Of a stretch of DNA of 7,478 nt, positions 1-5,926 are shown one piece after another. The position numbers were made by a program, and so were the translations under genes. A model generated the notes under the pieces. That model did no database searches, had not been told where the DNA came from, and saw only the letters and a list, made by a program, of their open reading frames with translations. The stretch comes from DASRJX01 sp035649235. Its GTDB lineage: Bacteria > Acidobacteriota > Polarisedimenticolia > Gp22-AA2. The stretch covers positions 1 to 7,478 of the forward strand of contig DASRJX010000159.1 in the NCBI GenBank assembly GCA_035649235.1. Reading direction: 5' to 3'. Numbering within the stretch: position 1 is the first letter of the stretch; each line of letters begins with the position of its first letter.

Positions 1-1
1 C

Positions 2-457
2 CTGCCGTCTCCCTCCGAGTGGTGGTTCCGCGCCGGCATCGCCGCCCCGATGGGCGCTGCGATCGCGGGGGAGGGCCGGGGCGCCGTCCGCCGCTGCATC
101 TTCACGACGGGCTCCTTCATCGAACCGATCGAATCCTGGGACCCGCCGCGCGAGCTGAGCTTCTCCGTCGTCGCCTCGCCCGATCCCATGATCGAGTGGA
201 CGCTCTGGCGCGGCCCGAGGCCGCCGCACCTGAACGGCTTTCTCGAGTCCACGCACGGACAGTTCCTGCTCCAGGCGCTACCCGGAGGACGGACGAGGCT
301 CGTGGGACGTACGTGGTACCGGACGAACATGATCCCGGAGACCTACTGGCGGGTCTGGGCCGACATCATCATCCACGCCATTCACATGAGGGTGCTGCGC
401 CACGTCGCCTCGGTCGCGGAAGCGTCCACCGGCCCGGGCCCGCGGCCTTCCATCTGA
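2..457 (+). CDS. SRPBCC (START-like) superfamily protein, 5' end outside the window
   Basis: The frame is open from the left edge, so the start lies upstream; the in-frame ATG at 50 is probably internal because the residues before it (SEWWFRAGIAAP) already fit the family. About 151 residues are visible. The segment reads like the C-terminal half of SRPBCC proteins: a turn with GEGRGAVRRCIFTTG, then FIEPIESWDPPRELSFSV, a proline-rich stretch with PPHLNGF, the strand LPGGRTRLVGRTWY, and a closing amphipathic helix (YWRVWADIIIHAIHMRVLRHV). This fold makes a hydrophobic cavity that binds lipids or other nonpolar ligands; the ligand here is unknown. Some relatives carry N-terminal membrane segments, which would lie off the edge. 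The last 76 bp overlap the convergent formyltransferase gene. I am sure of the fold class but not of any specific role. Confidence 0.8.
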   Translation: MPSPSEWWFRAGIAAPMGAAIAGEGRGAVRRCIFTTGSFIEPIESWDPPRELSFSVVASPDPMIEWTLWRGPRPPHLNGFLESTHGQFLLQALPGGRTRLVGRTWYRTNMIPETYWRVWADIIIHAIHMRVLRHVASVAEASTGPGPRPSI

Positions 458-1152
458 GGGTCCGTCGCGGCCGCTGCCGCGCCGGGCGCCGCCTTCGAGG
501 ACAGGATCGAGTCGACGACCCCGGAGAACAGCCGCGACATCACGTAGTAGCGGCGGCCGCTCCCGTCGTTCGGAACGGGAGTGAAGCCGGGGCGATCGAG
601 GAGATCGAGCGCCTCCCCGAGCAGCGCCGCGTCCAGAGAGAAGAGATGCGCCTTGGCGCTCCTGACGTCGGCGAACCGCGCGACCTCGACCTCCCGCCGG
701 AGAACGATGGGGGAGCCGGTGTCGATTCCCTCGTCGACGAAGAAGACGGTCGCGCCGGTCGGGCGCCCCTCGAGGAGCGACCACTCCATGACGGATCGGC
801 CCCGGTACCCGGGCAGGAGCCCGATGTGGGGGTTCAGGATGCCGCGCCTGAAGCAGTCGATGACCGGCTTCCTGTAGATGACGCCCATGGCGTGCAGCCC
901 GACGTCCGGGTTGCTGCGCCGGAGCCACGCCAGGACGCCCGGATCGTCGATGGCCTTGCGCGTGATGAGCAGGCGGCCCCGCAGGACGAGCATCAGCGCG
1001 GCCAGCAGGCTCCGCGGGCCGAGGACCCGCGCTTCGAACAGCCAGCTCCGGCGGCAGACGAGGAAGCCGAGGCGGAGCCCCGGCCGCGCCCCCAGCGCCC
1101 GGTGGAACCTCAGGGCCGACTCGACCGTGTCGCACAGCGCGATCGCGGTCAG
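382..1152 (-). CDS. Formyltransferase family protein (10-formyl-THF type), probable CTG start
   Basis: Seen: 256 residues from a CTG start. The first strand begins at once (TAIALCD). The catalytic signature follows at residues 107-118 (NPHIGLLPGYRG) and 139-146 (VDEGIDTG). The Asn-His-Asp triad of the family is intact as N107, H109 and D144, almost the same numbering as E. coli PurN (N106, H108, D144). Known: such enzymes move a formyl group from 10-formyltetrahydrofolate to an amine (GAR, Met-tRNA, amino sugars). It is shorter than Fmt and has no obvious Fmt C-terminal domain; residues from about 218 on are an Ala/Pro/Gly-rich tail. Start choice: the CTG lies in a CTGA overlap with the upstream stop, with GGAGGG six bases before it; the only upstream alternative, GTG at 1251, would add 33 basic, Pro-rich residues inside the upstream gene. 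It is the last gene of a three-gene operon, and the acceptor is probably an amino sugar or related amine (inference). Confidence 0.87.
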   Translation of the reverse strand: MTAIALCDTVESALRFHRALGARPGLRLGFLVCRRSWLFEARVLGPRSLLAALMLVLRGRLLITRKAIDDPGVLAWLRRSNPDVGLHAMGVIYRKPVIDCFRRGILNPHIGLLPGYRGRSVMEWSLLEGRPTGATVFFVDEGIDTGSPIVLRREVEVARFADVRSAKAHLFSLDAALLGEALDLLDRPGFTPVPNDGSGRRYYVMSRLFSGVVDSILSSKAAPGAAAAATDPQMEGRGPGPVDASATEATWRSTLM

Positions 1153-1622
1153 AGGCGTCCCTCCAGTCGCCGGATGTGCGTCTCGAGGAGCGACGCGTAG
1201 GCCTGGAGCGCGCCGCGGGCGTCGTCGCGGTCCAGCCGGTCCGGCGGCCACGCGAGCAGGATCTCGCAGGCGTTGTTCCAGGCGTCGAGGAACCGCAGAT
1301 CCTCCGAGCGAGCCGGCGCTTCGAGAGACGCCAGGAGCGAAAAGACGAGCGCCCGGTCGTCGTCCAGCACCGACCTGTCGCGCAGGCGCGGGAGTGCTGC
1401 GACCATCAGCCGGCGGAGATCTTCCTCGGCCACGCGCCCCGGTGCCTGACGCTCCGCTGGATTGGCCGGGCTGCCTGATGGTGGAGATGCGGGGCCGCGC
1501 GGCGCGGGACCGTCTCCTCTCGCCGTCGCGCTCAGCGCCTCCCCGACCTCGCGCAGGCGCCCTGCCAGCGCGCGTTTCAGGAGCTCGGAGATGCCGGGAG
1601 CCGGGGGCGGCTCAGGCAGCAC
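1149..1622 (-). CDS. Hypothetical protein, middle gene of the deacetylase/formyltransferase operon
   Basis: I do not recognise this protein. It has 157 residues. A short amphipathic helix (about residues 10-32, ISELLKRALAGRLREVGEAL) is followed by a Pro/Gly/Ala/Ser linker (about 33-63) and then a helical, Arg/Leu/Asp-rich domain (about 64-157) with the phrase FLDAWNNACEILLAW near residues 111-125. There is no signal peptide, membrane segment or cysteine-based metal site. The GTG start lies inside the end of the deacetylase gene (11-bp overlap, GTGCTGCCTGA), and its TGA shares bases with the CTG start of the formyltransferase, so its translation should be coupled to both neighbours. No strong ribosome site precedes the GTG, which fits coupling. 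Sandwiched position suggests a partner or adaptor of these two enzymes (inference). That the frame stays open with tight overlaps at both ends argues that it is a real gene. Confidence 0.72.
   Translation of the reverse strand: MLPEPPPAPGISELLKRALAGRLREVGEALSATARGDGPAPRGPASPPSGSPANPAERQAPGRVAEEDLRRLMVAALPRLRDRSVLDDDRALVFSLLASLEAPARSEDLRFLDAWNNACEILLAWPPDRLDRDDARGALQAYASLLETHIRRLEGRL
1159..1164 (-). promoter_or_regulatory. Strong Shine-Dalgarno for the CTG-started formyltransferase
   Basis: On the minus strand GGAGGG sits six bases before the CTG at 1152-1150, inside the last codons of the upstream 157-residue gene. It is a near-perfect anti-16S match at ideal spacing, and it is the main evidence for starting translation at this CTG. 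No in-frame ATG, GTG or TTG lies at a workable distance from it. Confidence 0.7.
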
Positions 1623-2784
1623 GGCCGAACCGCACGGGATAGCGCCCCGCCTGGAGCCGCCGGGCCAGCTCCCGCAGGGTGATGACCTCGATGTCGGGCG
1701 AGGCCGCGAGCAGCGCCGCGAACCGTTCGATCGGATCGAGCCACCCGAGATCCTTCGTGTGGTTCTGCAGGACGACCGGCACCTCGGTCCAGCCCGATGC
1801 GGCCGCCCGGGCGCGGATGTCGCGCAGCATCTCGCGCATCAGGACGAAGGAGAGCCCGGCGAGGTTCGAGACGTAGTGCGTCGACTTGAGATAGTAGTGG
1901 AGCAGGGCGCGGAGGCCGCCTCTCGGGCCGCCGTTCCCGCCTCCCCCCATCTTCCAGTCGTCGTACGAATCGGTGTCGGCCTCCGGGATCGGGACCGAGT
2001 CGGGCGAGCGCCAGGCGGCGTCGTCGCCCGCGACGGGGTGGCCCGTCCCGGGCACCCGCGCCATCCGGCGCGCCAGGGCATCGCGGACCTTGGCCGCCGG
2101 CCGGTAGAAGAAGCTGTGGGTGGGGACGCAGACCAGCGGGCCCCGATCGGCCGCCACGCGGCGCGCGTCCCGGCGATCGGGGTAGTAGGGGAGGAACGGC
2201 TCCTCGAGGCGGCGGTAGTCGAGGCGCACGAGCCGGTCGTAGTGGATCCCCTGGACGATGCTGGTGTCGAAGACGATGCCGTTCTCGATCAGGAGGTCCA
2301 GGATCGCCTCGCCTGGAGCGAGGCACCAGGAGCCGCTCCGGAAGGCGACGCAGCGGTAGTCCGGATCGACGGGCCGGAGCGCCGCCTCGAGGTACTCGCG
2401 GCAGGTCCTGATCATCGCGGCGACGCGGTCCTTCGGGTGATCCAGGATCGACCAGGCGGCGCTCAGATGCCAGCGGCCGTCCCGCCGCTCCGCCCCGTGC
2501 CACTGCGGGTGGACGTGGAGCTGCACGTCGTGCCCCCGCCTCAAGGCCTCCCGGACGTGGCCCTCCCAGCGGCGCGCGAGGTCGAGCAGCGCCGGCTCGG
2601 CGGCCCCAGCCTCGAGATGCTTCAGCTGCTGCATCACCTCGACGCTGAACGACGCCTTGAGGCCGTGCCGCTCGTAGACCTCGACCAGCCGCTCCATGGT
2701 CTCGAACTGGATGCGGGGCATGCTCCCCGAGCCGTTGCCGCGCAGCTCCCAGTCGTCGGTGAGCACGAGGTGGATCCGCGACAT
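1612..2784 (-). CDS. Polysaccharide deacetylase-like (NodB-fold) hydrolase
   Basis: Seen: 390 residues. The NodB-type motifs appear in order: paired acidic residues near the N-terminus (LTDDWE, D10-D11), metal-binding histidines (HDVQLHVHPQW, H90 and H92), an Arg loop (FRSGSW, R149 to W153), FDTS at 172-175, and a late His motif (LQNHTKD, H342) leading into a final LITL-type strand (IEVITLRELARRL). Known: this fold removes acyl groups, acetyl or formyl, from N-acylated sugars or peptidoglycan with a divalent metal. It has no signal peptide or membrane helix, so a cytoplasmic small molecule or lipid-linked substrate is more likely than cell wall. An insertion of about 80 residues (roughly 205-290), with a Gly-rich run at 280-290, sits between the core motifs and may shape the substrate pocket. 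It is the first gene of the operon that ends with the formyltransferase, as ArnD (deformylase) is linked to ArnA (formyltransferase). Substrate unknown. Confidence 0.85.
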   Translation of the reverse strand: MSRIHLVLTDDWELRGNGSGSMPRIQFETMERLVEVYERHGLKASFSVEVMQQLKHLEAGAAEPALLDLARRWEGHVREALRRGHDVQLHVHPQWHGAERRDGRWHLSAAWSILDHPKDRVAAMIRTCREYLEAALRPVDPDYRCVAFRSGSWCLAPGEAILDLLIENGIVFDTSIVQGIHYDRLVRLDYRRLEEPFLPYYPDRRDARRVAADRGPLVCVPTHSFFYRPAAKVRDALARRMARVPGTGHPVAGDDAAWRSPDSVPIPEADTDSYDDWKMGGGGNGGPRGGLRALLHYYLKSTHYVSNLAGLSFVLMREMLRDIRARAAASGWTEVPVVLQNHTKDLGWLDPIERFAALLAASPDIEVITLRELARRLQAGRYPVRFGRAA

Positions 2785-2791
2785 CGCGCGT

Positions 2792-2797
2792 AGCCTA
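2792..2797 (-). promoter_or_regulatory. -10 box of a leaderless-type promoter for the deacetylase operon
   Basis: On the minus strand TAGGCT (TANNNT form) ends exactly seven bases before the ATG at 2784. With usual spacing the transcript would start at or next to the A of the ATG, giving a leaderless mRNA. No Shine-Dalgarno sequence is visible before the ATG, which agrees. A -35 in the expected place (2815-2820, CCGGAC) is weak. Confidence 0.5.
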
Positions 2798-2806
2798 CCA
2801 CGGGCC

Positions 2807-2829
2807 GGGAGCCGGTCCGGCCGGCTTCC
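2807..2829. repeat. Inverted repeat in the divergent spacer
   Basis: Arms GGGAGCCGG (2807-2815) and CCGGCTTCC (2821-2829) flank a five-base loop. They pair over nine positions with one G-U in plus-strand RNA (one A-C mismatch on the other strand). The repeat overlaps the weak -35 position of the leftward promoter and lies upstream of the rightward -10, so it would suit an operator better than a terminator. In DNA this GC-rich such repeats arise often by chance. Confidence 0.35.
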
Positions 2830-2868
2830 GGCGCGAGGCCGGTGCCGGGTCCGACCCCGCTGATCCGC

Positions 2869-2885
2869 TATACTCCCGGAAGGAG
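2869..2885 (+). promoter_or_regulatory. -10 box and Shine-Dalgarno of the aconitase gene
   Basis: TATACT at 2869-2874 matches the sigma-70 -10 consensus at five of six positions and stands out in GC-rich surroundings. AAGGAG (2880-2885) is six bases before the ATG at 2892. A start about seven bases after the -10 would leave a leader of only some ten bases that still includes the ribosome site. No convincing -35 is seen 16-18 bases upstream, so an activator may be needed. Confidence 0.55.
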
Positions 2886-2891
2886 ACAGCC

Positions 2892-5177
2892 ATGCCCGCC
2901 ATCGACAGCACCCCCGACATGGTCCGCGAGGTCTATGAAGCGATGGAGCGGCGCCTGGCCGTCGTGCGCCGCCGCCTGGGCCGGCCGCTGACCCTGACCG
3001 AGAAGATCCTGCTGGGTCATCTCAACGATCCCGAGCACCAGGATCTCGAGGCCGGCCGCGGCTATCTCATGCTGCTCCCCGATCGCGTGGCCATGCAGGA
3101 CGCCACGGCGCAGATGGCGATCCTGCAGTTCATGCAGGCTGGCCGCGAGCGCGTGGCGGTGCCGACGACCGTCCATTGCGACCACCTCATCCAGGCGCGC
3201 CAGGGCGCCGCGGCCGACATGCAGACGGCCCTGCAGGAGAACGAGGAGGTCTTCGAGTTCCTGCGCACCGCCTGCGCGCACTACGGCATCGGCTTCTGGA
3301 AGCCGGGGGCCGGAATCATCCACCAGGTGGTGCTGGAGAACTACGCCTTCCCGGGCGGGCTCATGATCGGCACCGACTCGCACACACCGAACGCCGGCGG
3401 GCTCGGCATGGGCGCCATCGGCGTCGGCGGGGCCGACGCCGTCGACGTGATGGCCGGCTTCCCGTGGGAGATCCTCCATCCGAACGTCGTCGGGGTGCGC
3501 CTCACGGGCGCCCTCTCGGGCTGGACCGCGCCGAAGGACGTCATCCTGAAGGTGCTCGGCATCCTGAGCGTGAAGGGGGGGACGAACCGGGTCGTCGAAT
3601 ACTTCGGGCCGGGCGCCTCCCAGATCTCCTGCACCGGCAAGGCGACCATCACCAATATGGGGGCCGAGCTGGGGGCGACGACGTCGATCTTCCCGTACGA
3701 CGAGCGCATGGAGGTCTACCTCCGCGCCACCGACCGGGCCCCGCTGGCGGACCTCGCCTCGCGGCATGCGGCGCTCCTGGCCCCCGACAAGGAGGTCGAG
3801 CAGGACCCGGAGCGCTTCTACGAGAAGGTGATCGAGATCGACCTGTCGCGGCTCGAGCCGCACCTCGTCGGCCCGCACACCCCCGATCTGGCGCGGCCGG
3901 TGTCGGAGATCGCCGCTGCGGCGCGCCAGAACGACTACCCCGACGCCATCTCCGTAGCCCTGGTCGGATCGTGCACGAACTCGTCCTACGAAGACATCTC
4001 GCGGGCGGCGGACGTCGCCCGGCAGGCGGCCGCCAAGGGCGCCCGCATGGCGTCGCCGCTCCTCGTGACGCCGGGGAGCGTGCAGATCTTCGAGACGATT
4101 AGGCGCGACTCCCAGATGACGGCGCTCGAGTCGGTCGGCGCCACCGTGCTGGCGAACGCCTGCGGGCCGTGCATCGGGCAGTGGCGGCGGGACGAGATCA
4201 AGAAGGGGGAGCGCAACACCATCGTCACCTCCTTCAACCGCAATTTCCCGGGGCGCAACGACGCCAACCCCGAGACGCTGGCCTTCATGGGCAGCCCCGA
4301 GATCGTCATGGCGTACGGGCTCGCGGGCCGTCTGTCGTTCAACCCGCTGACCGACGAGCTGAAGGGTCGTGACGGGGCGTTCCGGCTGGCGCCTCCGGGG
4401 AAGGCTCCCGAGATACCGGAGAAGGGCTTCGTGCGCTCGCGCGCCGGGTACGAGCCGCCGCCCGCCGACCCTGCGAGCGTCCGGGTGATGGTCGATCCGA
4501 GGAGCGAGCGGCTGCAGATCCTCGACCCGTTCGACCGGCACGCCGACCAGGATTTCGTCGAGATGCCGATCCTCATGAAGACGAAGGGGAAGACGACGAC
4601 GGACCACATCTCTCCCGCCGGCTTCTGGCTGCGCTTCCGCGGGCACCTCGACCGTATCAGCGACAACATGTTCACCGGCGCCGTCAACGCGTTCACGGGG
4701 GATCGGGGCAAGACGCTCAACCAGATGACCGGGGAGAAGGGCGCCGACGCCCCGAAGGTGGCGCGCGCCTACCGGGCGGCCGGGAAGAAATGGGTCGTGA
4801 TCGGGGACGACAACTACGGCGAGGGATCGAGCCGCGAACACGCGGCGATGTCCCCAAGGTATCTGGGCGCGGCCGCGATCATCGCGCGCAGCTTCGCGCG
4901 CATCCACGAGAGCAATCTCAAGAAGCAGGGAGTGCTGCCGCTGACCTTCGGCGACCCCGGCGACTACGAGAGAGTGCGCGAGACCGATCGGGTGACCCTC
5001 ACGAACCTCCGGGATCTCTCGCCGGGGGTGCCGGTGACCGCCCTCCTGCACCACGAGGGAGGGGGGGCCGACCGGATCGACCTGCGCCACACCCTCAACC
5101 AGGAGCAGATCGCCTGGTTCCGGGCAGGATCGGCCCTCAACCTCCTGCGCCAGCAGGGAGGAGGGGGCCCCGCCTAG
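2892..5177 (+). CDS. acn: Aconitate hydratase, mitochondrial type
   Basis: Converts citrate to isocitrate through cis-aconitate in the TCA cycle, in the cytoplasm, using a [4Fe-4S] cluster. The 761-residue length fits the mitochondrial (ACO2-like) family rather than the longer AcnA (about 890) or AcnB forms. Cluster ligands are C361 (GSCTNSSYED), C424 and C427 (ACGPCIGQW), each three above bovine mitochondrial numbering (358, 421, 424). Other signatures: VHCDHLI (D97-H98), PGAGIIHQVVLENY, MIGTDSHTPNAGGLGMGAIGVGGADA, SFNRNFPGRNDANP with its substrate-binding arginines, KGKTTTDHISPAG, and YGEGSSREHAA, where S646 matches the catalytic base S642 and R648 matches R644. The swivel domain (about 560-755) is complete. 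ATG start with AAGGAG six bases upstream and no targeting peptide. It is a single-gene unit, divergent from the deacetylase operon and closed by a hairpin just past the stop. Identification is near certain. Confidence 0.98.
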   Translation: MPAIDSTPDMVREVYEAMERRLAVVRRRLGRPLTLTEKILLGHLNDPEHQDLEAGRGYLMLLPDRVAMQDATAQMAILQFMQAGRERVAVPTTVHCDHLIQARQGAAADMQTALQENEEVFEFLRTACAHYGIGFWKPGAGIIHQVVLENYAFPGGLMIGTDSHTPNAGGLGMGAIGVGGADAVDVMAGFPWEILHPNVVGVRLTGALSGWTAPKDVILKVLGILSVKGGTNRVVEYFGPGASQISCTGKATITNMGAELGATTSIFPYDERMEVYLRATDRAPLADLASRHAALLAPDKEVEQDPERFYEKVIEIDLSRLEPHLVGPHTPDLARPVSEIAAAARQNDYPDAISVALVGSCTNSSYEDISRAADVARQAAAKGARMASPLLVTPGSVQIFETIRRDSQMTALESVGATVLANACGPCIGQWRRDEIKKGERNTIVTSFNRNFPGRNDANPETLAFMGSPEIVMAYGLAGRLSFNPLTDELKGRDGAFRLAPPGKAPEIPEKGFVRSRAGYEPPPADPASVRVMVDPRSERLQILDPFDRHADQDFVEMPILMKTKGKTTTDHISPAGFWLRFRGHLDRISDNMFTGAVNAFTGDRGKTLNQMTGEKGADAPKVARAYRAAGKKWVVIGDDNYGEGSSREHAAMSPRYLGAAAIIARSFARIHESNLKKQGVLPLTFGDPGDYERVRETDRVTLTNLRDLSPGVPVTALLHHEGGGADRIDLRHTLNQEQIAWFRAGSALNLLRQQGGGGPA

Positions 5178-5179
5178 AA

Positions 5180-5218
5180 CCGGCGGGCGCGGCTCTGAGG
5201 GCGAGCCGTCGCCGCCGG
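5180..5218. terminator. Hairpin between convergent aconitase and secreted-protein genes
   Basis: Two 16-base arms (5180-5195 and 5203-5218) pair as CCGGCGG with CCGCCGG and CGGCTC with GAGCCG, separated by a three-base internal mismatch, around a seven-base loop. It begins three bases after the aconitase TAG and ends 11 bases before the convergent stop, so it could end transcription from both sides. There is no T-tract in either direction, so it may work poorly alone or serve as a 3' stability hairpin. Confidence 0.5.
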
Positions 5219-5229
5219 CGCGGCGCGGG

Positions 5230-5814
5230 CTAGTTCTGCGATTCGCTCCGGCCGTCGATCCAGACCCGCACGTCGCTCGTGCCGTCGTGGATCATGACCA
5301 GGTCGCCGTCGTCGTAGTCCGCCAGGATCTGGAGCGCGCCTTTGAAGTTCAGCTCCCCTTCGGGGGCGTCGAGGAGCGCGTCGACGACCTTGAGCGGCAC
5401 CTTCACGTCGACCTTGTCGCGCGACCCGTCGCCGTCGCGCGAGCCCTCGATCTTCGCCAGCATGTAATTCCCGGAGCGGGCGACGCGCACCGTCTCGTCG
5501 TCCGACTCGATGGTCACGAACTCCATGTCGCCGGAGGAGCGGAGCGCCTGCCACATGGCCCGGAGCTGGTCGGGGGTGACTCCCGACTCTCCCAACTGCA
5601 TGCGGCCGTTCTTCACGTGCTCGGCCTGCATCGAGCTCGCCATCGTCTCGAGCATCGCGAGGGGCAGGTTGATCCGGACCTTCTCCACGCGCTCGCTCCG
5701 GTCGAGCACCCGGACGTGGAGCCAGCGGCCCTCCGTCCCGGCGCCTATCGCCGGCACGGGCATCGCCGCCACGAGTGCGGCGCCCAGCATGAGTGCGGCT
5801 GCCTTGAGTTTCAT
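5230..5814 (-). CDS. Secreted protein with two tandem copies of one domain, function unknown
   Basis: I do not recognise a named family. 194 residues from the ATG at 5814, chosen because AAGGGGG lies about eight bases upstream and because a clean signal peptide starts there: MKLK, a hydrophobic core (AAALMLGAALVAA), then a likely signal peptidase I site near AIGA (about residue 25). In-frame ATGs further up (to 5880) would put some 22 non-hydrophobic residues before it. There is no lipobox cysteine, so the mature protein is probably free in the periplasm or exported. The mature part looks duplicated: KVRINLPLAMLETM then LRAMWQALRSSGDMEFVTIESDDETVRVAR in the first half, and KVDVKVPLKVVDALL then ALQILADYDDGDLVMIHDGTSDVRVWID in the second. 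Each unit is strand, helix starting with LPL/VPL, helix, and a beta hairpin ending VRV. It is acidic and rich in Asp and Glu. It stands alone, divergent from mutM. Confidence 0.85.
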   Translation of the reverse strand: MKLKAAALMLGAALVAAMPVPAIGAGTEGRWLHVRVLDRSERVEKVRINLPLAMLETMASSMQAEHVKNGRMQLGESGVTPDQLRAMWQALRSSGDMEFVTIESDDETVRVARSGNYMLAKIEGSRDGDGSRDKVDVKVPLKVVDALLDAPEGELNFKGALQILADYDDGDLVMIHDGTSDVRVWIDGRSESQN

Positions 5815-5906
5815 TCTCGATCCCCCTTTGTCGCCCAGTGTCATGGGGTAGAACGCAGGAGGGCCTGCGAGGGTTCCCAAGGGAGTACCATGCCGTCATC
5901 CGGACC

Positions 5907-5924
5907 GGGAGGGGAGGGGAGAGG
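5907..5924 (+). other. Purine-only G-run tract at the mutM ribosome-binding region
   Basis: Just before the GTG start lie the runs GGG, GGGG, GGGG and GG separated by A, A and AGA. The 3' part (GGGGAGAGGA) supplies the Shine-Dalgarno. The runs also meet the loose pattern for a two-layer G-quadruplex, with a perfect three-layer form lacking a fourth run of three. Any structure here would cover the ribosome site. Confidence 0.4.
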
Positions 5925-5926
5925 AC

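Noticed and set aside
19..1200. 393-residue plus-strand frame across the SRPBCC end and the formyltransferase
   Set aside because: It spans two recognised genes in the wrong frame, with a low-complexity Arg/Pro/Glu product.
1153..1251. GTG at 1251 as the formyltransferase start
   Set aside because: It would add 33 Arg/Pro-rich residues unlike a Rossmann N-terminus and a 103-bp overlap with the upstream gene. The CTG at 1152 has the ribosome site and the coupled-stop geometry.
1462..2793. 443-residue plus-strand frame over the deacylase
   Set aside because: It is the antisense shadow of a gene with clear NodB motifs. Its residues are Val, Asp, Arg and His rich, typical of complement reads of GC-rich genes.
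2868..5090. 740-residue open frame antisense to aconitase
   Set aside because: It mirrors the aconitase codons in a high-GC gene, is rich in Arg, His, Val and Asp with no recognisable domain, and has no ribosome site. It is a composition artefact.
5815..5880. Upstream ATGs extending the secreted protein to 216 residues
   Set aside because: They would bury the signal peptide behind 22 polar residues and ignore the good ribosome site before 5814.
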